A stretch of 64,000 nucleotides of DNA from Hydrogenophaga crassostreae (GTDB taxonomy: Bacteria; Pseudomonadota; Gammaproteobacteria; Burkholderiales; Burkholderiaceae_C), in contig NZ_CP017476.1 in assembly GCF_001761385.1 (NCBI RefSeq), forward strand, positions 2,097,501 through 2,161,500, given 5' to 3'. Numbering within the stretch: position 1 is the stretch's first letter; every line of letters begins with the position of its first letter. The notes beneath the pieces are model-generated. The model was given only the letters and a program-made list of their open reading frames with translations, searched no databases and was not told the origin of the DNA. Of the stretch, positions 28,632-36,986 are shown piece after piece. A program made the translations under genes and the position numbers.

Positions 28632-29278
28632 GGGCTAACGTGGCCGCTGCGGGCCTCAATGGCGCGCAGGCTTTCCAGGGTATTGATGTTGGCGAAGGCG
28701 GCGGGATCATCGCTTGGGCGGTTGAAAGACGCTTCGACGGTGCGATGCAGCCCCATCCATTGGCCGACCTTGCGACCGCCGCTGCGAATGTACTGCTCCA
28801 GGTGGTCAGCGAGCTTGACCTGCATCAGCGCGAACACAGGTTGGCGCCGCAAGATGCCCCGCTCGTCGGGCGCGGTGGCCAAGGCAATCTCGGCTTCAGC
28901 CGCTTCTTGAAAGGCCTGGGCCAAACGCTCGACGATGTCGACCGGAAAACGGGGGGCGTCGCAAGGCACTGTCATCAGGTAGCGCGTGGTGCATTGCCGA
29001 AGGCCGGTCAACATGCCCGCCAGCGGTCCCGGCTGGTCGGGCAGCGTATCCGGCCAAACCGGCTGCCCCCAAGCTTCGTAAACGTCTAGATGGCGGTTGG
29101 CGTTGACCGCGTATGCGGCAATCAACGGGTTCTTGGCGCTTTGCAGTCTCGACAACGCATGCAGCGCAAGCGGCACGCCACTGAGCGTTTGCAGACCTTT
29201 GTCAACGCCACCCATGCGCGTGGCCTGACCGCCCGCAAGCACCAGAGCGGTGATGTCTCCGCGCTGTATCTGCCTCAA
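28628..29278 (-). CDS. mobA: Molybdenum cofactor guanylyltransferase
   Basis: Attaches GMP to molybdenum cofactor to form the bis-MGD needed by DMSO-reductase-family enzymes. The 216-residue protein opens with T-A-L-V-L-A-G-G-Q-A-T-R-M-G-G-x-D-K-G, the nucleotide-binding signature, and has the metal-binding aspartate in T-V-P-C-D-A-P-R near residue 110. The frame uses ATG 29278, ten codons before the signature. The TGA stop is shared with the ATG of moeA, so the two are translationally coupled. A 238-base gap with a dispersed repeat separates it from moaA upstream. Confidence 0.93.
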   Translation of the reverse strand: MRQIQRGDITALVLAGGQATRMGGVDKGLQTLSGVPLALHALSRLQSAKNPLIAAYAVNANRHLDVYEAWGQPVWPDTLPDQPGPLAGMLTGLRQCTTRYLMTVPCDAPRFPVDIVERLAQAFQEAAEAEIALATAPDERGILRRQPVFALMQVKLADHLEQYIRSGGRKVGQWMGLHRTVEASFNRPSDDPAAFANINTLESLRAIEARSGHVSP

Positions 29279-29437
29279 GTCAGAACCTCATCGCGCACCA
29301 GAGGCCTGAAACCTTCCGCACTGCCGGCGCAGGCTTTGACAGAGCGAAGAGTCAGCGATTGAGACGATGACCCGGTATCGAAGGCACGGGGAATGGGTAG
29401 GCAACCTCCGGCGCGAGGTGTCTCCACCCAGCGATCA

Positions 29438-29510
29438 CGGTGGAACCGGCTTGGCCGGGCCACACGTGATGTCCCCCTGGGGGGGTGACGCAAAGCGGCG
29501 CGGGGGGGGA
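29438..29510. repeat. Dispersed intergenic repeat, copy 2
   Basis: Read on the minus strand, this block has CGCGCCGC, GCGTCACCCCC, a GGGG arm, GGCCCGGCCAAG and CCGGTTCC-CGGTG in the same order as the copy at 4506-4590. The copies are in opposite orientation relative to the chromosome and differ by small indels. It fills most of the space between moaA and mobA and may also influence read-through between them. Confidence 0.5.
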
Positions 29511-29516
29511 CCAAAA

Positions 29517-30635
29517 CTACCCTCCGATGTAACTCATCTCCACCCGCTTGCCCGAGGCCGGGCCGGCATCGGCGGGAAGGCTGGCACGAAGCTCTGAATA
29601 GCGGTCGCTGCGGCCTTGCCAGATGCCTGCGATGGCGCTGGCGAGCTCTTCGTCGCTGGCGCTGCCTCGCACGAGCGGGCGCAAGTCGTGGCCCTGGTTG
29701 GCGAAGAGGCAAAGGTAGAGCTGGCCTTCGGTGGATAGGCGGGCGCGGTTGCAATCGCGGCAGAAAGCCTGCGTGACGCTGCTGATGACGCCAATTTCTC
29801 CTGAGCCATCGGCATAGCCCCAGCGCTCCGCGGTTTCACCGGGCGCCGACGGGTCGAGCTGCACCAGCGGCAGCTCGCTTTGAAGCAGTTGAATCACTTC
29901 GGCGCTGGGCATCACTTCGTTCATGCGCCAGCCGTTGGTGGCCCCCACATCCATGTATTCGATGAAGCGCAGCACAATGCCGGAGCCTTTGAAATGGCGC
30001 GCCATGGGCAGTATCTCTTGCTCATTGGTGCCGCGCTTGACCACCATATTGACTTTGATCGGGCCCAGGCCCGCCTTCAAGGCTGCGTCGATGCCTCGCA
30101 GCACATCGGCCACCGGAAAGTCCACATCGTTCATGGAGCGGAAAATGGCGTCATCCAGGCCATCGAGGCTGACGGTGACACGCTGCAGGCCTGCGTCTTT
30201 CAGTGCTTGAGCCTTGCGCGCCAGCAAGGAGCCGTTGGTGGTAAGTGTGAGGTCCATCGGCTGGCCTTCAACCGTGCGAAGCGCTGCGAGTTGCGCGATC
30301 AGGACTTCAACGTTTTTGCGCAGCAATGGTTCGCCGCCGGTTAGGCGAATTTTTTGCACACCATGCGCGGCGAACTGCCTGGCCAAGCGTGTGATTTCTT
30401 CGAAGCTGAGCAGGGCACTGTGGGGCAGGTATGGGTAGTTCTTGTCGAACACTTCCTTGGGCATGCAATAGCTGCAGCGGAAGTTGCAGCGGTCGGTCAC
30501 GCTGATGCGCAGGTCGCGCAGCGGTCGGCGCAAGGTGTCGGTGAGCTGACCCGTGGCGGGGATTGCCTTGGCAGGCAATTTCACTGCGCGCGAGGCGGTG
30601 CGTTGATCAACCAGGGGAATGACGCGTTCGGACAT
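29517..30635 (-). CDS. moaA: GTP 3',8-cyclase
   Basis: Radical SAM enzyme that starts molybdenum cofactor synthesis by cyclising GTP. The 372-residue protein has the N-terminal cluster motif CNFRCSYC near residue 51, a L-T-G-G-E-P-L-L motif after it, and the second cluster with C-R-D-C-N-R-A-R-L and a third cysteine 14 residues on (Y-L-C-L-F). It ends in the conserved Gly-Gly pair needed for activity. The first 40 residues are an extension common in beta-proteobacteria. It is the first molybdenum gene on this strand; the preceding PF10118 gene ends 60 bases upstream. Confidence 0.97.
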   Translation of the reverse strand: MSERVIPLVDQRTASRAVKLPAKAIPATGQLTDTLRRPLRDLRISVTDRCNFRCSYCMPKEVFDKNYPYLPHSALLSFEEITRLARQFAAHGVQKIRLTGGEPLLRKNVEVLIAQLAALRTVEGQPMDLTLTTNGSLLARKAQALKDAGLQRVTVSLDGLDDAIFRSMNDVDFPVADVLRGIDAALKAGLGPIKVNMVVKRGTNEQEILPMARHFKGSGIVLRFIEYMDVGATNGWRMNEVMPSAEVIQLLQSELPLVQLDPSAPGETAERWGYADGSGEIGVISSVTQAFCRDCNRARLSTEGQLYLCLFANQGHDLRPLVRGSASDEELASAIAGIWQGRSDRYSELRASLPADAGPASGKRVEMSYIGG

Positions 30636-30695
30636 GGCCTGATTATGGTGGAGCGCCGCTGGTTGACCGGGTTTGTCGCCGAAGGCGCAAGGGCT

Positions 30696-31520
30696 TTAGG
30701 CTGCAGCGCCCACTGGTTTGTAGAGATCGCGGTTCTCGGCCAGCCATTGTTCGGAGAGCCCGCTGGTCTGTTGATTGGGGTGGAAATTGGCTTGAAAATA
30801 CTGGCGCCATGCGCCGTGGCTCTGGCGGAGCAGGCCTTGCTTGCCCAGCAAGTGACGCCAGGCGCTGGCCCAGGTTGACCGTCGCCACAGCGTGCCGTCG
30901 CGTTGCAGGTTGTTGGCCGTCTGGCGCAGTGTATCGATCAGGAAGATCCAGGTCACGCGCTTCATCCAGCGCGAACGCCATTCAAGGGTGCCGCCCAGCG
31001 CCTGGTACAGGTCGAAGGCCGTGCTCTTGTGTTCGGCTTCCTCGGCGCTGTGCCACAGCCACATGGCTTTCAGGCGCGGTTCGCAGCCACTCAGCAATTC
31101 AGGTCGGGCGAGCAGCCATTCGGCGAAAAGGGCTGTGAAGTGTTCGTTGGCAGCGGTCACGCCCAGAGGGTGGCGCGGATCCACGTCGCCCATCATCGCC
31201 AGCCGCTTTTCGGCCCGGCGTTCCCAGGCGTTGTCCAGCCCTTGGTCTTTCAGGTGTTTGTTGAACAGCCCATGGATGCGGCGGTGGGTCGCCTCTTGCC
31301 CCACAAAACCCTGTACCTCCTCTTGCAGTTCAGCTTGCTTCTCGGGAGACAAGGCCTTGAAGCCCTTTCGAACCGAGTCGATGAAAAACTGCTCGCCTAT
31401 CGGAAAGCTCATGGAGAGGGCGTTGAACCAGGCGGTCAGAAAGGCATCGCCACCGCACCAGTGTCGGGCGATGGGTTGTTCGAGGTCGATGAGCAAACGG
31501 CGAACGGTCAAGGCTGTCAT
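30696..31520 (-). CDS. Metal-dependent hydrolase family protein (PF10118)
   Basis: A predicted all-helical protein of 274 residues from the PF10118 family of putative metal-dependent hydrolases. Conserved patterns are F-N-A-L-S-M-S-F-P-I-G-E-x-F-F-I near residue 35, G-Q-E-A-T-H-R-R-I-H near residue 72, and W-H-S-A-E-E-A-E-H-K-S-T-A-F-D near residue 150, whose Glu/His pairs look like a di-metal site similar to ferritin-like proteins. ATG 31520 follows TGGAG; the frame also contains an upstream ATG at 31592. It is divergent from a TetR regulator 124 bases away, which is therefore a likely controller. The biochemical role of the family is not settled. Confidence 0.85.
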   Translation of the reverse strand: MTALTVRRLLIDLEQPIARHWCGGDAFLTAWFNALSMSFPIGEQFFIDSVRKGFKALSPEKQAELQEEVQGFVGQEATHRRIHGLFNKHLKDQGLDNAWERRAEKRLAMMGDVDPRHPLGVTAANEHFTALFAEWLLARPELLSGCEPRLKAMWLWHSAEEAEHKSTAFDLYQALGGTLEWRSRWMKRVTWIFLIDTLRQTANNLQRDGTLWRRSTWASAWRHLLGKQGLLRQSHGAWRQYFQANFHPNQQTSGLSEQWLAENRDLYKPVGAAA

Positions 31521-31644
31521 GTCAAAAAAACTCCAGTTGGTACTTGTTGGTACCGGCTTCTGGATGTTGCCTGCCGTCGCATGCTGTGTCAAGCCAGGTT
31601 CGGAAAAGCCAACTCAGCAAATCCGCAAACTGGCCCTAAGATAG

Positions 31645-32289
31645 GTGGCCATGCTCGACGCCACGATCTCCCCTCAGCCCTCTGATGTGCCACATCCGCA
31701 CTTGTCCCGTCTGCTGCAGGGGATGGCGGAAGTGGTGCAGCAAAAGGCCTATGCTGCGATCACCATTGCCGATATCGTGCAGATGGCAGGCGTTTCCAAA
31801 CGCAGTTTTTACGAACACTTTGACAGCAAAGAGGCCTGTTTCCTTGCGCTGTACCGTGCGGCAAGCGCTTCGGCTTTGCGCACCCTGCGTGAAGCGGTTG
31901 TGCCCGACCAGCCTTGGCAGAGCCGGGTTGAGCAGGGATTTCAAGCCTACTTCTCTCACCTTGCTGCCGGCGCTGGCTTGTTGCGGGCTTTGTTCATCGA
32001 TATTCACTACCTCGGTGAACCTGGTGCGCAGGCGCGGCGCGATGTGATGCAGGCCCTCGCAGCCTTCATGCTGGACACGGTCAACGACCTGCCCAGCGAC
32101 GCCACAGCACGAGCGACCCTCTCACCCGAACTGGCCATGGCGGCCGTGGGGGGCATCAACGAATGGCTGCTGATGGCGATAGAGACCGATCAGGTGGCAA
32201 AACTGGCTGATTTGACAGCAACAGCCAGCCAGCTGGTTTACCTGTTGATGCAGGCACCAGTGCGCGGCAGCGCAGGCGCCGAACCATAA
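31645..32289 (+). CDS. TetR/AcrR family transcriptional regulator
   Basis: A one-domain repressor of 214 residues. The N-terminal helix-turn-helix is clear: A-I-T-I-A-D-I-V-Q-M-A-G-V-S-K-R-S-F-Y-E-H-F near residues 38-60, followed by the D-S-K-E-A-C-F-L-A-L-Y hinge. The ligand-binding helices have no strong family match. The start is GTG 31645 or ATG 31651, two codons on, with GATAGG just upstream. It is divergent from the PF10118 gene, the usual layout for a TetR protein controlling its neighbour. The shared spacer is AT-rich, but I could not pick a convincing palindrome. Confidence 0.9.
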   Translation: MAMLDATISPQPSDVPHPHLSRLLQGMAEVVQQKAYAAITIADIVQMAGVSKRSFYEHFDSKEACFLALYRAASASALRTLREAVVPDQPWQSRVEQGFQAYFSHLAAGAGLLRALFIDIHYLGEPGAQARRDVMQALAAFMLDTVNDLPSDATARATLSPELAMAAVGGINEWLLMAIETDQVAKLADLTATASQLVYLLMQAPVRGSAGAEP

Positions 32290-32325
32290 AAAATGCCCCG
32301 CGACGCCAAGGGCATCGCGGGGCAT
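32287..32325 (-). terminator. Rho-independent terminator of hppA
   Basis: On the minus strand an 11-bp perfect GC-rich stem (ATGCCCCGCGA with its complement, 11-base loop) is followed directly by a run of six or seven T residues. It lies 36 bases past the hppA stop. The opposite side lacks a T-run, so it mainly serves the minus strand although it also sits right behind the tetR-family gene. Confidence 0.85.
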
Positions 32326-32360
32326 CGGGTGGCGCCAATTGTGGTCCGGCGCGAGAGGGG

Positions 32361-34424
32361 TCAGCCGGCCATTGGCAGCAATGGCACGATGAGCAAAGCC
32401 ACAATGTTGATGATTTTGATCAACGGGTTGACTGCTGGACCTGCCGTGTCCTTGTAGGGATCGCCCACGGTGTCGCCGGTCACAGCCGCTTTGTGGGCTT
32501 CAGAGCCTTTGCCGCCGTGGTGACCATCTTCAATGTACTTCTTGGCGTTGTCCCAGGCACCGCCGCCGGTGCACATGGAAATGGCCACGAACAGGCCGGT
32601 CACGATGGTTCCCATCAGCATGCCGCCCAACGCTTGAGGCCCGAGGAACAAGCCGACCAGAATCGGCACCACCACGGGCAACAGGCTGGGGATCACCATT
32701 TCCTTGATGGCAGCCGAAGTCAGCATGTCGACAGCGCGGCCATATTCCGGTTTGGCTGTGCCTTCCATGATGCCGGGAATCTCCTTGAACTGGCGGCGAA
32801 CTTCAACCACCACGGCACCTGCAGCCCGGCCGACGGCTTCCATGGCCATCGCGCCGAACAGGTAGGGAATCAGCCCGCCGATGAACAGTCCCACGATCAC
32901 CATGGGATCGCTCAGGTCAAAACTCACCTTGTGGCCATAGGTTTCCAGTTTGTGGGTGTAGTCGGCGAACAGCACCAACGCGGCCAAGCCGGCCGAGCCG
33001 ATGGCGTAGCCCTTGGTCACCGCTTTGGTCGTGTTGCCCACTGCGTCCAACGGATCGGTGATGTCACGCACGCTGCTGGGCAGCTCTGCCATCTCGGCGA
33101 TGCCGCCAGCGTTGTCGGTGATTGGGCCGTAGGCATCGAGTGCAACCACGATGCCGGCCATGCTCAGCATGGACGTCGCCGCGATGGCGATGCCGTAGAG
33201 GCCGGCGAGCGAGTAGGCGGCCATGATGGCGATGCAGACACAAATCACCGGCCAGGCGGTGGAGCGCATCGAGACACCCAGGCCAGCGATGATGTTGGTG
33301 CCGTGGCCCGTGGTGGATGCCTGTGCAATGTGTTGCACGGGTGAGTACTGCGTGCCCGTGTAGAACTCGGTGATCCACACCAGTGCGGCCGTGAGGATCA
33401 GGCCCACGGCGCAGGCGCCGAAGAGGCGCATGTGGCTGCCGGTTTCGGTGATGGCGTTGTCGGGCATGACCGCGACGGTAACGAAGTAGAACGCAATCAG
33501 CGACAACACCCCGGCGATGGCCAGGCCCTTGTACAGCGCAGGCATCACGTTTTTCATGCCTGGGGTCGCTTTGACAAAGTAGCAACCCACGATCGACGCA
33601 ATGATGGACACCCCGCCGAGCACCAAGGGGTAGATCGCCGCCTGCATGGTGGCCGCATGCACCATCAAGGCGCCCAGTACCATGGTGGCAATCAGCGTCA
33701 CGGCATAGGTCTCAAAGAGGTCGGCTGCCATACCGGCACAGTCGCCCACGTTGTCGCCCACGTTGTCGGCGATCACAGCCGGGTTGCGAGGGTCATCTTC
33801 CGGAATACCGGCTTCGACCTTGCCCACCAGATCGGCCCCCACATCGGCGCCTTTGGTGAATATGCCGCCGCCCAGTCGGGCAAAAATGGAGATCAGCGAA
33901 GAGCCAAAAGCGAACCCGATCAGCGGGTTGAGCAGTTTGGCCATTTCAGCGCCAGTGCCTGAAGGGCCTGTGCCCAGCAGGTACCAGAAAAAAGCGGTCA
34001 CACCCAGCAGGCCCAGGCCGACCACCAGCATGCCGGTGATGGCACCGCCGCGGAAGGCAACGTCCAGTGCAGGCCCGATGCCTTTCGTCGCAGCTTGGGC
34101 GGTTCGCACGTTGGCGCGCACAGAAACGTTCATGCCAATGAATCCGCAAGCACCCGAGAGCACAGCGCCGAGCACGAAGCCAACGCCCGTTTGCAGGTCA
34201 AGAAACACGGCTATCAGGATGGCCAGCACAACACCCACGATGCCGATGGTTTTGTACTGCCGAGCCAGGTAGGCGGCGGCACCGGTCTGAATGGCGCCAG
34301 CAATTTCCTGCATGCGGGCGTTGCCGGGGTCTTGGGCAAGAATCCAGCTTCGAGACCAGAAGCCATAGCCGACGGCCACCAGTCCACATACAAGCGCAAA
34401 AATCAGCGCAGATTGTCCAACCAT
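32361..34424 (-). CDS. hppA: K+-independent H+-translocating membrane pyrophosphatase
   Basis: Couples pyrophosphate hydrolysis to proton pumping across the inner membrane. The 687-residue protein has about 16 membrane helices and the catalytic signature D-V-G-A-D-L-V-G-K-V-E-A-G-I-P-E-D-D-P-R followed by A-D-N-V-G-D-N-V-G-D. A second acidic site with D-A-x-G-P-I-x-D-N-A-G-G is present. The segment reads G-N-T-T-K-A-V-T-K-G, with lysine at the position that is alanine in K+-dependent enzymes, which places it in the K+-independent proton-pumping class. ATG 34424 follows AGGAGA, so the in-frame upstream codons are not used. The gene is divergent from the soluble pyrophosphatase gene. Confidence 0.96.
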   Translation of the reverse strand: MVGQSALIFALVCGLVAVGYGFWSRSWILAQDPGNARMQEIAGAIQTGAAAYLARQYKTIGIVGVVLAILIAVFLDLQTGVGFVLGAVLSGACGFIGMNVSVRANVRTAQAATKGIGPALDVAFRGGAITGMLVVGLGLLGVTAFFWYLLGTGPSGTGAEMAKLLNPLIGFAFGSSLISIFARLGGGIFTKGADVGADLVGKVEAGIPEDDPRNPAVIADNVGDNVGDCAGMAADLFETYAVTLIATMVLGALMVHAATMQAAIYPLVLGGVSIIASIVGCYFVKATPGMKNVMPALYKGLAIAGVLSLIAFYFVTVAVMPDNAITETGSHMRLFGACAVGLILTAALVWITEFYTGTQYSPVQHIAQASTTGHGTNIIAGLGVSMRSTAWPVICVCIAIMAAYSLAGLYGIAIAATSMLSMAGIVVALDAYGPITDNAGGIAEMAELPSSVRDITDPLDAVGNTTKAVTKGYAIGSAGLAALVLFADYTHKLETYGHKVSFDLSDPMVIVGLFIGGLIPYLFGAMAMEAVGRAAGAVVVEVRRQFKEIPGIMEGTAKPEYGRAVDMLTSAAIKEMVIPSLLPVVVPILVGLFLGPQALGGMLMGTIVTGLFVAISMCTGGGAWDNAKKYIEDGHHGGKGSEAHKAAVTGDTVGDPYKDTAGPAVNPLIKIINIVALLIVPLLPMAG

Positions 34425-34734
34425 AAAAAGTTCTCCTACATTTTTTTGACTTGGAGGGGGCAACGCTTTGAGGCTGCCCCCGCTGCGTTGCTTCCTCGAG
34501 TCCCGAACCGCTGCGTGGAGTGCGCGTCGATGTAGGGCGATTGGCCAACAACGCCAATTTAGCCGTTATTGCTGCCTTTGGGCAGCCCCAGGTGAAGGGA
34601 AGTAAGGCAGGAATCAGTAAAATCAGGGTAAATCCCAGCACGCGCATCGTCCGGTTGCGCCGTGTCAGATGGTCCCCAGTGCCTTTGGCTGCTGGTCTGG
34701 ACTGCTTTTTTTCAATCAACTCTCAGAAAAGCCC

Positions 34735-35280
34735 ATGTCTCTTGACAACGTCACCCCCGGCAAGAACGCGCCCGAAGCCTTCAACGTGATCATCGAAATT
34801 CCGATGAACGCCGATCCAATCAAATACGAAGTGGACAAAGAAACAGGCGCGATTTTTGTCGACCGTTTCATGAGCACCGCCATGCACTACCCGACCAACT
34901 ACGGCTATGTGCCGCAGACGCTGTCGGGCGATGGCGATCCTGTGGATGTCTTGGTGATCACGCCTGTTCCGCTGATTCCTGGCGTGGTGGTGCCCTGCCG
35001 CGCCATTGGTATCTTGATGATGGAAGACGAAGCCGGTATGGACGGCAAAGTTCTGGCTGTGCCCATCGACAAAATTCTGTCGATCTACACGCAGTGGCAG
35101 AAACCCGAAGACCTGAATCCCATGCGTCTGAATACGATTCAGCATTTCTTTGAGCACTACAAAGACCTGGAGCCAGGCAAGTGGGTGAAGATTCTGGGTT
35201 GGGAAGGCAAAGACGCTGCCATCAAGGAAATCACCGACGGCATTGCTGCCTACAACGCAGACAAGGCCAAGAACGCCTGA
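34735..35280 (+). CDS. ppa: Soluble inorganic pyrophosphatase (family I)
   Basis: Hydrolyses pyrophosphate in the cytoplasm, pulling biosynthetic reactions forward. The 181-residue protein has the family I elements: I-P-M-N-A-D-P-I-K-Y-E near residue 22, N-Y-G-Y-V-P-Q-T, and the D-G-D-P-V-D-V-L-V metal motif near residue 66, then K-V-L-A-V-P and the H-Y-K-D-L-E-P-G-K-W segment. The length is standard. It is divergent from the membrane pyrophosphatase gene with a 310-base spacer (34425-34734) that must hold both promoters; I saw no unambiguous hexamer pair there. A strong terminator follows. Confidence 0.97.
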   Translation: MSLDNVTPGKNAPEAFNVIIEIPMNADPIKYEVDKETGAIFVDRFMSTAMHYPTNYGYVPQTLSGDGDPVDVLVITPVPLIPGVVVPCRAIGILMMEDEAGMDGKVLAVPIDKILSIYTQWQKPEDLNPMRLNTIQHFFEHYKDLEPGKWVKILGWEGKDAAIKEITDGIAAYNADKAKNA

Positions 35281-35324
35281 TCATTCTGGTTTCCTGCGGC
35301 GTGCTTTGGTGCGCCGCCTACAAG

Positions 35325-35370
35325 CAAAACAAAACGCCTGCGTGGTTGACCACGCAGGCGTTTTGTTTTG
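35325..35370. terminator. Bidirectional terminator between ppa and bactofilin operon
   Basis: A perfect 21-bp inverted repeat with a four-base loop (TTGA). The inner part is GC-rich (ACGCCTGCGTGG) and the outer part A/T-rich, so each strand ends its stem in a T-rich tract (TTTTGTTTTG). It separates the convergent ppa and bactofilin genes and can stop transcription from both sides. Confidence 0.9.
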
Positions 35371-35394
35371 TGAGAGCGCAGTCGAGCGGGGAAA

Positions 35395-35799
35395 TCAGTT
35401 TTGTACAGCGTCGATGTCGCCGCGGTACTCGATCTTGCCGCGAACGCGGGCGCGTGGGTGCATGTCGATGAGTTCGTCGTAGCTGGCGTCTCCCAACAGC
35501 GTCGCCGAGCCGGTGATCTCCAGTGCCTTGCGGGCAATCACCGTGCCGGTGACCTTGCCTTCGATGAACACATAGTCGGCTTCCAGCCGGGTGTTTTCGA
35601 CGACACCTGTGGCGCCAACGTGCAAAGTGCCGCCAGTTTCAAAGGTGATGTTGCCTTTCAGCAGGCCATCGACCTTGATACCTTGATCGCGGGTGGTGTG
35701 AAAGTTGCCTTCGAAGACGGCGCCTTCAGCGATCAGGCTGGTGACGGCGGAGAGGCGCTCGGCGGGGACGAGTCGGGTAGAGGTCGGGTTTTGGCTCAT
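35395..35799 (-). CDS. Bactofilin (polymer-forming cytoskeletal protein), canonical
   Basis: Bactofilins polymerise without nucleotide into filaments, usually at the membrane, and localise cell-wall or polar proteins. This 134-residue protein is almost entirely a bactofilin domain: a short disordered start, then regular short beta-turns (E-G-A-V-F-E-G-N-F, I-K-V-D-G-L-L-K-G-N-I, T-L-H-V-G-A-T-G-V-V, V-F-I-E-G-K-V-T-G-T-V) that build a right-handed beta-helix. It is the last of five genes on the minus strand (37735 to 35395), three of them bactofilin-type. It lies four bases after the TM protein gene upstream, so they are co-transcribed. Confidence 0.9.
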   Translation of the reverse strand: MSQNPTSTRLVPAERLSAVTSLIAEGAVFEGNFHTTRDQGIKVDGLLKGNITFETGGTLHVGATGVVENTRLEADYVFIEGKVTGTVIARKALEITGSATLLGDASYDELIDMHPRARVRGKIEYRGDIDAVQN

Positions 35800-35803
35800 G
35801 GGG

Positions 35804-36334
35804 TCAAGGCTCCTTGCTGTGCAACCAGTTTTCAGATATCAGTTGAGGATTCGGGATCTTGGCAACGTCAGGCAACGCTGCGGAGGATACAGGGGTTTGG
35901 GCGGGTCGGTTGGGGCGAGCTGTCGGGTCGGGTAACCTGCTCTCGAACGCCAGGGCCATGCCAGAAGACGTGACCACTGTGATGGATGGCGATGGTAAGA
36001 CCGGGTCGATTTGGTTTTCCGTGTTGGTTGGTGCCGGTGAAGCCGTCGCTGGCGCTGTGGCCACTGCCGGTTCTGCGGGTGTTGGCAAATCGAGCCAACC
36101 CAGGGTGGCTTTGGCGGCAAACCACAGGCCGGCGCACAAGCCCAAACCAGCCGCTGCCGGCAAGACGTAGCGCTGCGCGCCCCAGACAGCCCAGCGCCAC
36201 CAGAGACGGCGTCGACCGACCTGACGATCGCGCTTCCAGGCGGCTTGCAAAGCGGCCAGACGCACGCTTTCCCCCACCGGCACGGGAGCGGCCGAGCGAG
36301 GTTGTTGAGGTTGGGCAACGCTTTGCCACGGCAT
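35804..36334 (-). CDS. Single-pass membrane protein of unknown function in the bactofilin operon
   Basis: A 176-residue protein I do not recognise. Residues 1-50 are basic and Ala-rich with a W-R-R-L-W-W-R-W-A-V-W cluster. One hydrophobic segment follows at about 53-72 (P-A-A-A-G-L-G-L-C-A-G-L-W-F-A-A), and the remaining 100 residues are Pro/Thr/Ala-rich and probably disordered, with T-N-T-E-N-Q-I-D-P in the middle. The layout suggests a short cytoplasmic part, one anchor and a flexible extracytoplasmic tail. It lies between two bactofilin genes with gaps of four and nine bases, so a role as membrane partner of the filaments is a reasonable inference. Confidence 0.7.
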   Translation of the reverse strand: MPWQSVAQPQQPRSAAPVPVGESVRLAALQAAWKRDRQVGRRRLWWRWAVWGAQRYVLPAAAGLGLCAGLWFAAKATLGWLDLPTPAEPAVATAPATASPAPTNTENQIDPVLPSPSITVVTSSGMALAFESRLPDPTARPNRPAQTPVSSAALPDVAKIPNPQLISENWLHSKEP

Positions 36335-36343
36335 GGAAAGCGG

Positions 36344-36973
36344 TCAGACCCCGGGCTTTTTCACGTTGACGCGCTCAAGGGTCGCGTTCAAATCTGCACC
36401 GTTGACCTGAATGCGCCCGTAGCGCACAAGTCCATGGACACTGGCCGTGTCGTGCAAGGCGACCTCACCTTCTCCAGAATCGAGGATGCCATCGGTATGC
36501 CCCATGACAGAGATCTTTCGAGCCGTGATATCACCTTTGACGCGCCCGGTCTCGGTCACAACCACCGCCACAACCGCCCCGGTGGCCTGGGTCAGATTGC
36601 CTTCAACCTGGCCCGCCACGCTGCATGGGCCGCTCAGCTGAGCGTTCCCGACAAAGTGCATGCCTTCGGCCACCATGCTGCGCAACGGACTGCCTTCAGG
36701 CAACTCCACGGGTGCCTCACTGCCCGAGTTCGCCTGAAGCAAGGGCATGTGAGCGGCCTGGGTGGTCGGCATGGGTTTGCCCACGTCGACTTCCAGCGCC
36801 TGGTTGCTGCCGTCGGTGTTGTTGTCATTGACAAATCCGTTGTCCCCGAGGGGGGCATTGAATTGGTCCGGGCTCGGGTTGTTGTCTTGGGACTCCATCG
36901 ATGGGTTCTCTGGTTTTTTGTCGGAAGATCGGTGAGTGTTGTGGTGGCGATGGGCTTTCATGGACTTTTTCAC
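36344..36973 (-). CDS. Bactofilin-domain protein with long N-terminal extension
   Basis: A 209-residue protein. The first 85 residues are low-complexity, rich in Asn, Asp, His and Pro, with a basic start (M-K-K-S-M-K-A-H-R-H-H). From about residue 95 the bactofilin pattern appears: M-H-F-V-G-N-A-Q-L-S-G-P, V-A-G-Q-V-E-G-N-L-T, V-V-V-T-E-T-G-R-V-K-G-D-I-T-A, I-S-V-M-G-H-T-D-G. The domain is more diverged than in the protein at 35395-35799. An alternative start is ATG 36961. It lies nine bases before the TM protein gene and after the third bactofilin-like gene. Confidence 0.75.
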   Translation of the reverse strand: MKKSMKAHRHHNTHRSSDKKPENPSMESQDNNPSPDQFNAPLGDNGFVNDNNTDGSNQALEVDVGKPMPTTQAAHMPLLQANSGSEAPVELPEGSPLRSMVAEGMHFVGNAQLSGPCSVAGQVEGNLTQATGAVVAVVVTETGRVKGDITARKISVMGHTDGILDSGEGEVALHDTASVHGLVRYGRIQVNGADLNATLERVNVKKPGV

Positions 36974-36986
36974 TCAATATGTGGGT

